From: Plectranthus barbatus
Lineage: Eukaryota > Streptophyta > Magnoliopsida > Lamiales > Lamiaceae
Reading direction: 5' to 3'
Assembly (NCBI GenBank): GCA_026898455.1
Contig: JAPKLW010000766.1
Coordinates: 23,896 to 87,895 of the forward strand
Length of the DNA: 64,000 bases
The notes under the pieces: generated by a model
Seen by the model: only the letters and a program-made list of their open reading frames with translations
Databases searched by the model: none
What the model was told of the DNA's origin: nothing
Translations under genes and position numbers: made by a program
Shown: piece by piece, positions 43,913 to 56,019 of the stretch
Position numbering within the stretch: position 1 is the first letter of the stretch
Layout of the letters: every line of letters starts with the position of its first letter

Positions 43913-46900
43913 CTTCTCCTTCTTCGATCTCATCAAACTCCATAAGACCGAGTTTGATACAAAGCTCCTTAAAGCGAGCTTCTGGAAGTGGTTTCATGAA
44001 GATGCTGGAAAGTTGATCTTCAGCACGAATGTACTCTATGCTTATGTTCTTCTTTTCGACATGATCATGAATAAAGTGATGCCGGTCAATATGCTTGGTT
44101 CTGGAGTGATGAAACAGATTCTTCGTGATGCACATTGCACTATTATTATCGCAGTAGATGGGAACACATCCTGACTCCACATCATAATCGAGCAACTGTT
44201 GTTTGATCCATAGTATTTGAGCACAACATCTAGCAACAACAACGTACTCCGCTTCTGTAGTAGACGTCGCAACCGAGTGTTGTTTCTTACTGAACCAACT
44301 TATCAACTTATGTCCGAGAAATTGACAAGTTCCACTCGTGCTCTTACGATCAATATGACAACTTCCGAAGTCTGAGTTCCTATTTAGAATAATCTCGTTG
44401 CCTCTTGGGTAACAAATCTCAAGTGACTCGGTACACTTCAGATATCTTACAATTCTCTTGGCATCATCCATATGCGACTTCTTTGGATTAGTTTGAAATC
44501 TTGCGCATACTCCAACGGTATAAGAAATATCAAGTCGGCTGGTTGTCAAGTATAGGAGTGAGCCTATGATTCATCTGTAAGCAAATGGATCAATTGATTC
44601 TCTATCTTCATCCAATGTAATCTGTACGCTTGAGCTCATAAGCATCCTCATGGACTCAATCTTTTCTAGAAGAAACTTGTTGATAAGATCTCTGGTGTAC
44701 TTCTTCTGATTGATGAATATCCCTTTGCTGGACTGATGAACTCGAAGTCTTAAGAAGTAAGTCATTTTTCCCATCATCCTCATTTGAAAATTACTCTGCA
44801 TAAGCTGGGCAAATTTCTCGCAAAGGCTTAGATTCCTTGACCCAAATATGATATCAGCGATGTAGATTTGGACCAGTAAGATGTCTTCTTTATCCTTGAT
44901 TACAAATATAGTCCTGTCGATCTTCCCTTTCCTGAATCCATTCTTCCGTAGGAATTGTGAAAGGGTCTCATACCAAGCTCGCGGTGCTTACTTCAATCCA
45001 TATAATGATTATCGCACCTTGTAGACTAGTTTGCCTTCTTCAAAACCGGGAGGCTGCTCCACGTATACTTCCTTCTTTAATTTGCCCTTGAGAAATGCAC
45101 TCTTCACGTCCATCTGATTGACTGTGAATTCATGATATGCAGCATAGGCTAGAAATAGCCTTATAGCATGCAGTATGGCTACGGGGGCAAAGGTCTCGTC
45201 GAAATCGATTCCTTCGCATTGTGCATATCATTTGGCAACTATTCTGACCTTGTTTCTGACTATATTACAGGCTTCTTCTCGCTTGTTCTTGAAAACCCAC
45301 TTGGTTCCGATCAAAGACTGATGTGATGGACGATCAACCAAGTCCCAAACATGATTGCGAGTGAATTCTACAAGCTCCTCTTGCATAACATTTATCTAGT
45401 CGACTGATTGAAGTGCACCTGCTACTCTCGTTGGCTCGACCTGAGAAATGTAGCACATAAGCAATGCACTGCCCTGTCTTGTTCGAACTAGATTGGCGAT
45501 ATCATCCAGTACAGCTTCCTTTGGATGATTACGAAGCCACTTGGATCGTTGAAGTTCTTCGACCTCAATAGATTGAGTGAATGGCTCTTTGATTTGTACT
45601 CTTGTGACCGACACTTCTGAGAGAGAGTGATCTTTGAGAATGATCTCATTTTCCAATGCTTCATCATTGGTGCCTTGGCCAGATGAGACTATAGACTGAT
45701 TATAAGCATCATCTTCAGTGTGAACTCCATCTTCAGTCTGAGCTTGTGTATCCTCAATCCTAGCTTCTTGATCTTTAGTCTGGTCATCAACGTTGCCAAT
45801 CTGAATCCCTTGGTCTTCATTTTCCTCTTCAGCATTGTTAGCTTAGAAGACGCCAATGTGAATTCCCTCTTGATTTATGCATTCTCTTAGAGTTATGGAA
45901 TTCGAGGTCTCAACATGATCGTTAGCATCATCGATCCTCTCGATTGCTGATTATTAATCAAGGGTGTTGGTTGAGAATGACCATCCTTCATAGATCTAGT
46001 CGAAATAGTCAGCTTAGTATTGGGAGCATTTGTGGTCGACTGTTTATTAGCATCATTGATCTAAAGAAGACCCTCTTCTAACTCTCTCATGGTCCTGCAC
46101 ACTAAAGTAGCTTCATAAAAAATAACATTGCATGTTATTTCCACAAGTATTCAATTTAGAATTTCCATTATAATGAATATAACATGGTGAACCAAAATCA
46201 CAAAGATGAGCTAAGGAACACTTACGACCATGGTATACTTCATATGGGGTCTTCTGAAGTCTATCATTGATGGCGATTCTGTTATGAGTGTATCACGCCG
46301 TCATCAATGCTTCACCCCAAAATCTCTCATCCAATTAGGTCTCGGCCAACATGGTTTAAGCTGCTTCTTTCAGCATCCCATTTCTTCGTTCTGCTAGGCC
46401 ATTCTATTGTGTAGTTATTGGAGTTAAACGCTCATGATCGATGTCGGCTTTCGCACAAAAAATCCATCAAAGGCCCATTGCAAAACTTTGTACCATTGTC
46501 ATATCTGATTCTCTTTACTGTGGTCTCTCGCTGAATCTGTACTCACATGATTTGTTCTGGCAGCATGATCTTCAATTCGTCCTTGGTCCTGGGAAGCTTA
46601 ATCCATTTGTAGCGCAAGTAGTCATCCACCACTACAAGTGAAAACCTTTTTCCTCCAATGGTAGGGGGAGTTATAGGACCAAACAAGTCCATATGTAGTA
46701 ACTCCAGCACTCGGGTAGTGCTTGGGCTGACTGCTTTGTTCTTGAAAGATGTTATTTTTTTGTTTTCCTTGCTGACAAGCCTTGCATACTCCTTCCTTCT
46801 TGAACACTCCACTTGGTAAACCCTTTATAAAGTCATGCTTAGCCAAATAGTAGATTGTTTTGAAGTTCAGATGGCTTAATCTCTTATGCCACAACTAGTT

Positions 46901-47330
46901 TGATTCAGTCGTACTGGTGGCAATAAAGCATGGACCAGTCTGCCCACTCGGCCAGTCTACTACATAGAGTCCACCTTTGCGAACTCCCCTTAGCTTTATG
47001 TCTCCAATATCCTTATCCTTGATCTGACATTCAGTTTCCTCAAAAGAGACAATATATCTATTTTTGTTGAGTTGACTGACGCTGAGTAAATTGTGCTTCA
47101 GATTGGTGACGAGAGATATGCTTATTTTCCTCAGTTCGTTCTGCTCGATGCATCATTGTCCAATTACTCTTCCTTTGGAGTTGTCACCAAACAACACTGA
47201 TGATCTTCGTATCATATTGAGCTCTAAAAAGAATTATCTGATTATTATTTTTTGAGATGAGCATCAATTGTCGAGGAACCATTCATTTTTCTCTTTTGGT
47301 ACTTGTTCATGCATTCACAGAATTTAACAT
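43908..47330 (-). pseudogene. Element 4 pol remnant
   Basis: RNase H and RT end at 43908-44549 (DISYTVGVCARFQTNPKKSH, WFSKKQHSVATSTTEAEYVV, YCDNNSAMCITKN) form the longest open piece. RT fragments lie at 44571-45350, the linker at 45396-45656, the integrase core at about 46078-46812 (VVDDYLRYKWIKL), the integrase zinc segment at 46622-46894 (MWHKRLSHLNFKTI, CKACQQGK) and protease near 46950-47250. Multiple stops and shifts; no product expected. Confidence 0.88.
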
Positions 47331-49715
47331 TTAGGTCCCCGAGGCTCTGCGGGTCCTACATGATTAGCTCGTGTGATCATCCCTTTAGGGATCCACACTT
47401 TTGTGATCTTGACTACAAATGTGTGTTTATTGTTGTCAACAACAGAAACCTTTCTCTTTCTTATGAAATAATGAATGTTTTTGGACTGGGATGGTGTGGT
47501 TGTGTGTGAAGTTCTCTTGTGATTATGTTTCTTTTGAGAACCTAAAAAATTGTGTTCCAGATGTGAGTACCTCGATGGCAACTTGTAGTACCAGTGTGAA
47601 CCACCTCGGTTAGCCTTCATAGCCTTTAAATAAAATTCGTGATTTGGATCTGGCCTCAAGTAGGTGTTCCCCCTACTTTGCATATTCATCCTCTCAAGAT
47701 TTACTTGAGATTTGGTTCCTCGGATAGTATACAAACTGGGTTTGGTGTTCAGATTCCTCATAGAGTGTACCGTCTGCATGGCTGAACCAGTCAAAGTGAG
47801 TTGACTTCCTTGCATTAGGAACGTACCGCTTGGTCAACTTCTGAGCTCATACTGACTTCCTGTCAATATGAGATTCTGCCAGCTTATGTTCTTGTTGTAT
47901 TATCAGCTTACCTTTAGTCTTGGACTTATTTTTCTCATTCTGATCTGTCAGTCTGGGGTTGTTGGCTAACCAAGTTTTAGCATTGCCAGTATGATCTGGC
48001 GATTGGATTGCTACCCCTTGACCGCTTGACTTAAACTGTGTACTAAGGTTTTCTTTAACAAAAACAATAGATCTCTTAATGCTAGTAGATGTAGGTTTTT
48101 CACTGTTCAGATTATCTTCATATCCTAAACCTGACTTATCTTATGGCTCTCTCATGCTTTGCATGACTTCATCAAGCCCTCTTAAAGAAATAGAGTTTTT
48201 CATCTTGCTCAAGGATGGTTAAGTTTAAGTATTTACACTCAGATTTTAAATCCTTAAAATTCTTATGGAGAGTTGAGTGTTATTCCTTTAACTTTGCTAG
48301 CTCCTTACTAACAAACCTAGATTTAGCAATTTCCTCAGTCAAAACAAATATTTGTGATCTTAGTGAGGTGTTTTCGCTAGCTAAGACATTTTTTATTTCA
48401 TAAAATTTCTGAAATTCATGCAATAAAATGTCTAAAGTGATTTCCTCTGAGTCAGAACAGTATGACTCAGAATCATTAAAAACATATGCTGACAGGAAAA
48501 TAAAAGGTGAGGTGATTACCTGCTCACTTGAAGTAGTGAGAGATGTCTCCGCTTCAGCTTCAAAGTCATCCTCAGCCTCTTCTCCAATTGCAACCAGGAA
48601 CGCTAAAAGTGCTTCCTCGTTAGCTTCTTCTTCAGATGAGTAATCCTCATCATGGTCGGGGATGTCCAGCATCTCTGTTCTAGTTAGCATGGCTTGTGCT
48701 ACAGCCTTTGATGCTCGGCGCATGAAGACTTTTCTCAGTCTTTCCCTTTCCTTCTTGTCCATTGAAGGACAATTGAACTTGAGATGTTCGGATGAGCCAC
48801 ATTGGAAGAATGCTCTGGGGGTTCTCTTGATGAATCTCTTTTCATCTACCTCTGGTGCTTCCTTATTTCCTTTTGCCTTTTCGAGAAGTTTGGCAAGTCT
48901 CCTCATTTGTTCCTCAAACTCGGCAATTGAGCTCTCTTCCTCCTTAGATTGAGAACCAGATATTGTTGGCTTCTCTTTAACTAAGCTTGACTGACCAATT
49001 GGCCAACCAGTGTGGAAGGGTTTCTTTAGTTTCCACTTGGAGTCCCTCTTTACGAAGTAGGCCGCGTCTTTTGCTTGATGGCCTGATGAGCGCTGGTTGC
49101 TCTCATGGCTTTGTTTTTGTTCACCATTTGAATATCTCACTCATGGGCTTGTAGTTGGGAGAACAACTCCTTGGTCGCAATTTTAGATAGATCTTTCTCC
49201 TTCAATGTTGTAGTCTTGACGAACCAATCCTCCTTTAGCATCTTGGACAGGATCTTAGCATTTAGATCTACATTTGAGTATGGCCTGTCCAGTGCCTTAA
49301 GCTTGTTGACGATGACGTTGAATCTCTTCTCCATTGCCTTTATGATCTCTCCAGGTTGCATCTAAAATGACTCATACATGTCGACACACACTTGCACCTT
49401 GTTGCATTTCATTTGATCTTTTTCGTGATAGAGTGTGTCGAGGTAGCTCCATACTTCTTTGGCAGTATTGAACTGCATGACTTCCTCCACCAAAGTGTCA
49501 GGGAGAGAAGATAATATGGCTTCTAGAGCTATGAGTCAAGTTGATTTCTCCTCTTATCCTCATAACTCCACTCATCGTACGAGATTTCGATGATTCTTGC
49601 GCCTACATCTCTGGATGTATGCTCTTTAGCTGGATGGAAGGTCTCTTCTTCCACATTTTGTACTTTTTAGGGTTGTATGGTGGCAGCTTTATCATGTTCA
49701 TCATATTTGTACCTG
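47324..49715 (-). pseudogene. Element 4 Gag remnant
   Basis: 48280-49140 carries the knuckle region FFQCGSSEHLKFNCPSMDKK, in which the first knuckle Cys appears replaced by Phe, then acidic EEDYSSEEEANEEALLAF and a coiled-coil-like tail. 49137-49361 has IIKAMEKRFNVIVNKLKALD. The C-terminal extension at 47324-47815 ends VWIPKGMITRANHVGPAEPR, the same ending as in element 5. Several frame breaks. Confidence 0.82.
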
Positions 49716-49719
49716 AGCT

Positions 49720-50205
49720 AGAGAGCATACAGATTTATAGTGGTTCGGACTAAACTGTCTTATATCCACTCTTTAGACACTTGTCCTGGTAATCCACTAA
49801 GCTTAGAACTGTTACAGGTGCTCCTACGACCTATTTTTTGTCGGTGAATGCCCCGTCCACCGATCCACAAGTGCACTCGCTTAGTCCTTGCTTGGTTCCT
49901 CGCTTCGCAGCTCCTCAAAGTCTGGGCGCACCACTCAGCCTCCTTGTAGTCGGAATGGGGTGTTTATAGTTCCCTCGTAAACTATCTCTTCTGCGACAAG
50001 TTGTCCGTAAGAGTCAAGAGTACTGGACGTACTTGACTGTTGTAGTTTTTCTTGGAGAGAAAAAGTACTGAGTAGTAATTGAATAATACAATGATTCTAA
50101 GTCTCGTGTTCACTTAGTGACACACATAAAGCTTAATAGCCTCGAAAGTAAGCTCACCCTGTGAAGCTTCAATCTTTCGGTAAGAGTTCACAGATAGTGT
50201 AAAAA
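49720..50205 (-). repeat. Partial 5' LTR of element 4
   Basis: Contains TTTATAGTGGTTCGGACTAA and the CCACTCTTTAGACAC block, matching other Sirevirus-type LTRs in the window and, inverted, 39440-39780. Both LTR edges are missing. Confidence 0.75.
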
Positions 50206-52605
50206 TATTCTATATTCTATAAATTATTTTTAAAAAGGGATCATAAAAATATTTGATCTAGAAATACAATTAGGTACACTTTATAAGTGCTATTATTCAA
50301 TATAATATGTCAATGTTTAGATAGTTGACAAAATCTAAAATAAAAAAGTAACTTTATATATTATTGACATTAATTAATAGTAATAGGATGAACAAAACAT
50401 ACGTTAGAAAATATCATATAAATATTATGAAAAATATTAATTGTACTATATTATAATTTAATATAATATATAATTTAAATGATATTATAAAATGATTTGG
50501 TCCGGTCAAAACGACTGATTTTCTATCACAATCTGTCAACTAAACTAAATTATTCGATTTGAAATCCGGTCCGGTCAACCAAAATTTTTAGTCACCAAAC
50601 CAACCACGTTATTTTAATTCTGCTAGTTTATCGTATTTCGGCCCAACCGTCCCTAAATTTTTGATGTTGCATTAATTTCAATCATTTGACCGAGTTTGTT
50701 ACTAATTAAAGTTTAAATACCGGAACAGCAGGAGATCAATTAGCAAAATTAGAGAAGTTTGTTGAGACATAATTAATGATGTTTGAACATGAAAATTTTA
50801 CGATCTCTCGTGACAAGTAGGTCCATTTTAGAGGGAAATTGTGATCTTTTTTTTACTTTATATCCTATGGAGTGAGAAACTCTATTTCTAATTTACACAA
50901 AGTCACGTAATAATATAAAATCGACACATACAAGAGGAGTTCAACTTTACACTATAAAGAAACAAACAAATAGCTGAAAACATATAAAAAATTGTCTGTA
51001 AAAAACCAAATGATTCCTTGAGACAGAATTATCTTCCAAGATTCCTGTTTTGTCCTAAAAATAGTTGGAAGCCGCCCTCCTCTTCTTAAATTGGAATCCA
51101 CAAAATGCTTTAATTATTAGATTTCTTAGTAGACTAATAGTGATAAGTCACGATCACATTGTCCTTAATCCTGTGGTAACATGTTAGGATATTGCATGTA
51201 TATATTATTTGAGTGGAATGAGGGTATCCTAACATAATTCGAATTTGTGCTTGACTTATAATAAATAAAGTGTTAAATAACTTGTATTTTGAAGTTGAGG
51301 ATTCAAAATGTACAATACTATTATGCATTCAGGTTGACTGTGCATTTTATTTGGACATTTGAATTATAAATTAAAAATAAATACATATACAACTTAAATT
51401 TTAAAATGATTGAGTTGTGAATTTAAAGCATAGTAACTTGATTATCACTCATTTGGAGTAGATAACAATAAGAATTGATGAGTCAGTTAAGTAAACAATA
51501 AGTAAGTAGGACTTTAATCCTCATTTAACATGTAAAGTATCATGAATTAAGGCTTTGATTAAAAAACTTAGATTGTGACCATCACTCTCCCAATTTTTTA
51601 ATTTTTATAGAAGTTCAAATTCCATAATTTTGTGATTATTTGAAGGGAATGAAAAATGAGATTATAGAAGAATTTGAGTTATTACAACACCAAATATGTC
51701 ACCACAAAGAAACTCAATTTTAAAGATGAAAATAGTGCCGGAAAACATAGTAATAACAATATTTTAGAAAAAATTACGACAATACTATTGACTGAACTTG
51801 TTAAGAAGAATTTCTACCTTCTCGATTGTTTGATGTGTCAAAAATTGTATAGAAACCACTAATTTAGATCCAAACTTGTAATGTCTTATTTGCATGTCCA
51901 TCAAGTTGTAATGGAGTTGATCAAGAAAAACTGGGTTCGTGATCAAAATCAACAGTTCAAGATGCAAAAGGAGTGAGAAGAAACGTGCTACCAATTTGAA
52001 AATTGATATTCAAAGAAATTGGTTGATGACACAAGTTTGGACGTCACCACTTTGCAAGTTCAGGATAATCTCACAACACCAACCCGCACATAAAGACATC
52101 AGAACAAAGTCAAAGGAACGTTTGTTAGAAACAAATGTTTAGGTTTCCTCTAGTCTTAATGTTTTGATATGTTGTGAACGAGTAAGATTTTTTCGCTGTG
52201 AGTTTAACCTTATGATTCGGGGCCAACATATGGTCTTGAAAATTAAATTCATATTTTCACACAAATGATGAGCTAATGCAAGATTTGGAGAATATCAAGT
52301 AGCACCAAAATAGAATGCAACTTTTGATAATTGATTTTTAGAATTTATCGACATTAAGGAGCTATGAGTTGGATATGAAAATATCTTGAATTATGAAGGA
52401 ATATGATCATTACCCTACTTGGTAATGAAACAAGAATATCTTACCATGAATGTTTCTCCATAAAATATTCCTTTTTAGTCTTGATTATTTTCAAGATCAC
52501 AAATAATTACATTTTTGCCCTATATCCCCCTCTCTATATACACACATATATATGTGTGTGTGTTTGTAAGAACGTAAATGCATGTATGTTTTCAAGCTTT
52601 CATAT
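50206..52605. other. AT-rich DNA without recognisable gene
   Basis: Open frames here are short and carry no recognisable motif. TATA/CA microsatellites lie at about 52536-52566 and (TA)n at about 52603-52620, next to the following element. Confidence 0.5.
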
Positions 52606-52620
52606 ATATATATATATATA

Positions 52621-53916
52621 GAGGTGTAATTATATGTGAACCACCTCCCAGATGTGAAATGAGAAATAATCTTGTCCTTTGATTAATCTTTATGGACGTG
52701 CCAGATTTTTTTAATTTTATGTCATTAGTTATTTTTTATTTATTGTTTTAGGGTATTTTGGGTACTTTTGTTTATCAATTTTTTTGTTACCATATCTAAT
52801 TCCATGAATTTCTCTACCTGTTTTTTTGCCAAATCTCCTTTTCCTTGATTATGCTTTGTACGTATATCTTATTTCTTTTTTTTCTTCTATGAATCGCATA
52901 TCTTTTTGTATATCCTTCAATTTTTTATTTTTTTAAGGTTCTGAAATAATTTTTTTAACAAGTATAGTCACGTTCTTTCATCACGATTATTCTTATTATC
53001 GTGAACTTGTTTTTTATAAGTGCGTCGTTGTATTTTTTTACCACTCTATCTTTTACGTTTATTCTTCATTGCCTTATTGTTGTTCAATCATTGTTGGTCG
53101 TATGTCTTCTGCAGTTGATGCCATGGATAAATATGATGACGATATTTATTTATCAGTTTTTTTTGTGTGTATTTTTTTTAACTAATGATTTTTAATTTTA
53201 TGTTATGTAATCATATTGAGTTTCGTATCATTCATACTTTGTATGTTGTTTATCCAACGTTTTAGATGCAGTTGTTGAGTTTTATACGTTTGTGTTTTTT
53301 TTGTGCATGGAATTGTCTTTGTGCATGTTTTTTACTGCACTTTTTTATTAAAAAAATATACATTTTTCTCGCCTGTAAACATGCTGAAATAGAGTGTATT
53401 TGTTGCATATGTCAAATGAGTATTTTTTATTTTCGTGGTATGTGTGTTTTCATGTTTATTTTTTATGTATATAACGTTACGAATGTTGCAGATATAAGAA
53501 TGTAATATTGCACATAATATTCATTTCAATTGCACATTTAGTTTTTTTTATTATGCATTTGAAATGTTCTTTTTTTATTTTGATTAATGTTAATATGGTA
53601 CTTTTTTCTTTTTATTTGTAGTTGTTATTACTCCTGTATGCGAGGATTCTTTGAAACCGCTTAAGGGAAAAGTGTTTCGTAGTTTGGATGAAGGTGTAGA
53701 TTTTTACCGAGAATATGCTAAGTTTGTTGGATTTGATATTCGTTTATCATGTTCCAATAAAGTTAAGGATATTTTGACTTGGAGATATGTAGTGTGTAAA
53801 CGTGAAGGTGACAAATTTATTGTTGCTGGTGATACCGATATGTTAGATTATGATTTGTCTAGTTCAAAGAGTAGGAGGAGAGTTTCATCTCGGTGTCGTT
53901 GTAATGCGAAGGTTGT
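52621..53916 (+). mobile_element. MULE with FAR1-type transposase gene, 5' part only
   Basis: After a (TA)n tract the left end reads GAGGTGTAATTATATGTGAA, then GATGTGAAATGAGAAATAATC, matching the terminal pattern of the other MULE-like elements here. The interior leads to a FAR1-type exon (53623-53916). The rest was displaced by the LTR of element 5, so the 3' half and right end are not visible. This is the only member of the family here with transposase-like coding sequence. Confidence 0.6.
53623..53916 (+). pseudogene. FAR1-type DNA-binding domain exon, truncated
   Basis: A pyrimidine-rich tract and TTTGTAG acceptor (ending 53622) precede an open exon without its own ATG. The translation has KVFRSLDEGVDFYREYAKFV, GFDIRL, WRYVVCKREG and RCRCNAKVV, the FAR1 zinc-binding domain found in FHY3/FAR1 factors and in MULE transposases of the same ancestry. 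At 53917 the exon is cut by a Sirevirus-type LTR, so the transposase core (D-D-E) and SWIM zinc finger are absent. An upstream exon with ATG may lie near 53103, but I cannot define its donor. The MULE-type termini upstream favour transposase over a host FRS gene. Confidence 0.7.
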
Positions 53917-54730
53917 TGTTGGTCCCGAATTATCAGGGTATAACTTAGCAGCGGAAAATGTGGTTAATCGTCTCTTGCACTCTGCTGGTTACTCAACTGA
54001 CTGGGACCTTGTCAGCTGGTAAGTCAACTTGCACTCTGCGTACTCAGCTGACTGGCGACTGGCTCGTCAGTTGGTAGCTCAAGACTTAGAATATTTTTAG
54101 CCTTGTTTACACAGTTATATCAGTTTTCAGATATACACCAGCACTTGGGTGCTGGGTTTTAAATCAGTATGAAATGCAGAAAGCTGATAAAAGACAAAGG
54201 ATTTATAGTGGTTCGATCAACTGATCTACGTCCACTCTCCAGTCTTAGCACTGGAAATTCACTATAGAGTAATCAGGTACAAGTTGCCTACGATCTATCT
54301 CTAGCTGGTGCGACCCTTGTCCACCACTTCGCTAGATCAACCGCTCCCGGTCTTGTTTCCTTCTTCAACTCTGATCAGCTGGTGGAGTGCGAGCACGTCA
54401 CTTCAACCTCCACAGCTTCACTGGGTGTTTAGTTCTCCCAAGAACGTATCTTCTCAATACGGCAAAAGCCCGTAATAACTCAAGTGCTGGCAGGCACAAG
54501 AGCTGCTGTGAACTTCCTCAGAAGAGAAAGAGCACCAAAGAGATCAGTAACTTACAAGCTGGAAGCTTGAAGTCTCGTGTTTGAATAAATCAACACACGG
54601 ATAGCCTTTAGAAAGGCCTCGAAAGTGTTTTGCTTCTACTTGCTTGAGCGTAATAAATTTGCAGTCTTTCGGTAGGTGAAGAGTATTGAATGTCAGGAAG
54701 CAAGCGTCTTAAATGTTGGTAGTTCCGACC

Positions 54731-54738
54731 TATTTATA
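54731..54738 (-). promoter_or_regulatory. LTR TATA box of element 5
   Basis: TATAAATA on minus in GACCTATTTATAGACGC. Equivalent boxes lie at 17606-17613 and 26047-26054 in the related LTRs. Confidence 0.65.
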
Positions 54739-55182
54739 GACGCGGGATCCCATTCAAATCTTCTAGCCGTTTGGACACATCCGAAAAAGGTCTCTGTCCT
54801 CGCATGTCCTTCAGACGGCGGCAGGTAGGAATTTCCGGAAAGCGCCATGCTTTTGTCAACTTTATCTGACATTGATCTCTTTATGTCAGAACGGCACTAT
54901 TCGTCAGTACGAGGAATCTGAACTGGTGTCTTGAACTGATAGACTTTAAGGTATCCTCCCTTAAAGTCATACTTTGTCAGTTTATTCCTCAGATGAATCT
55001 TCTTTTTGTCTCTAAGACTCTGGGAGAGAGAATCTGGAATTCTGCTGGTAACATCCGACTGGTAGATCATTCTGGTGATCTTGTGCTGGCAGTCTCTGCT
55101 GGTGACTTTGCGCTGGCACAATCTAAGTCTACCAATATGTCTGATGTTAACTCTTGGAATCTCCTCCCATGACTGGTGGCTT

Positions 55183-55440
55183 CACCGCTGGTGAATAGTG
55201 TCAGTGAGAACACGTATTCTGCTGGTAGGATTTGTCAGCCGCCTGCTGGTGAAATCCTTCCCAACTGGTGAACAGTAACCAGTCATTAGCTCTTCTCATG
55301 CTGGTGAACAGTGTCAGCACGAGTCTTTGTCAGCCGCCTTCGGATGAGACTTTTCCAACTGGTGAACAGTAACCAGTATTAAGCACTTCTCATGCTGGTG
55401 AACAGTGCCAGCATGAGTCTTGATCAGCTACGACTTACAA
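55183..55440. repeat. Tandem repeat within the element 5 LTR
   Basis: About 2.3 copies of a unit near 100 bp containing CAACTGGTGAACAGTAACCAG, split by CTTCTCATGCTGGTGAACAG and GTCAGCCGCC. The core ACTGGTGAACAGTAACCAGT is itself an imperfect inverted repeat. Confidence 0.8.
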
Positions 55441-55596
55441 CTCAAAAGACCTAAACAGGACTTTACATTTGAGAACTAGAGCTATCTAGAGACAACTGAC
55501 GCTGGTAGGACTTAGGATTTGATCCACCAAAACACCAAAACTAGAATCTAAACAAGTAGCTACTGGGGAAAGGAAACTTAGCCAAATTTCCCAACA

Positions 55597-55610
55597 ATTT
55601 CCCCCTTTTT
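55597..55610 (-). promoter_or_regulatory. Polypurine tract of element 5
   Basis: AAAAAGGGGGAAAT on minus adjoins the 3' LTR and would prime plus-strand DNA synthesis. Confidence 0.85.
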
Positions 55611-56019
55611 GGTGCGATCAAAGCCTAACCAGCGAGCACTCAGCTGATGAGGAAAGTTACAGAAGATTTCAGGGTTTTACAAATAAGCCTATCAGATCTA
55701 AACCCATGAAACCACTTCCTCACATCAGCTCTAACTAAAATCTTCCCCCTCAAACTAAGAGGGATATTGCTCGTTTAAAATATGAGAAATGAGATCAGAG
55801 CAAAAAGATTTAAAGTGTGTGATACGAGTGCTGGTGCTGATTACACTGGAAGTGTAAGTTCAGCTGGTAAGTAAATACTTAGACAATTTGTTGGACAATG
55901 AGGAATTGTCATCAACTTGTCAGTAATCAATCCATTTAATATGTTGCAGTTACAAGTACAGGATAGAAAACTGACTAGTCTAGAGATACAAATACTTACA
56001 ACAAAATGAAGAAACAAGA

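Larger units (their letters stand above)
41035..50205 (-). mobile_element. Sirevirus-type copia element 4, decayed
   Basis: On minus the order is LTR fragment (49720-50205), gag, protease, integrase, RT, RNase H, hairpin array (43550-43912) and env-like remnant (41035-43032). Protein pieces match element 5 closely in order and motif but are broken by many stops and shifts. The primer site and the inner part of the LTR are deleted: gag runs directly into mid-LTR sequence near 49715. The 3' end stops at 41035, opposite the inverted fragment at 37880-39955. Confidence 0.88.
53917..55596 (-). repeat. 3' LTR of element 5
   Basis: 1680 bp, TGTTGGTCCCGAATTATCAG to TTTCCCAACA. The left edge is set by match to LTR edges at 16826 and 25307, the right edge by the adjoining polypurine tract. 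It holds a minus TATA box (54731-54738), the GGTTCGATC ... CTACGTCCAC block, and a tandem repeat at 55183-55440. CTGGT is conspicuously frequent. Confidence 0.9.

Noticed and set aside
53651..54022. Taking the FAR1 ORF as a 123-residue gene starting at 53651
   Set aside because: 53651 is TTG, the exon opens at a splice acceptor upstream, and from 53917 the frame reads retrotransposon LTR.
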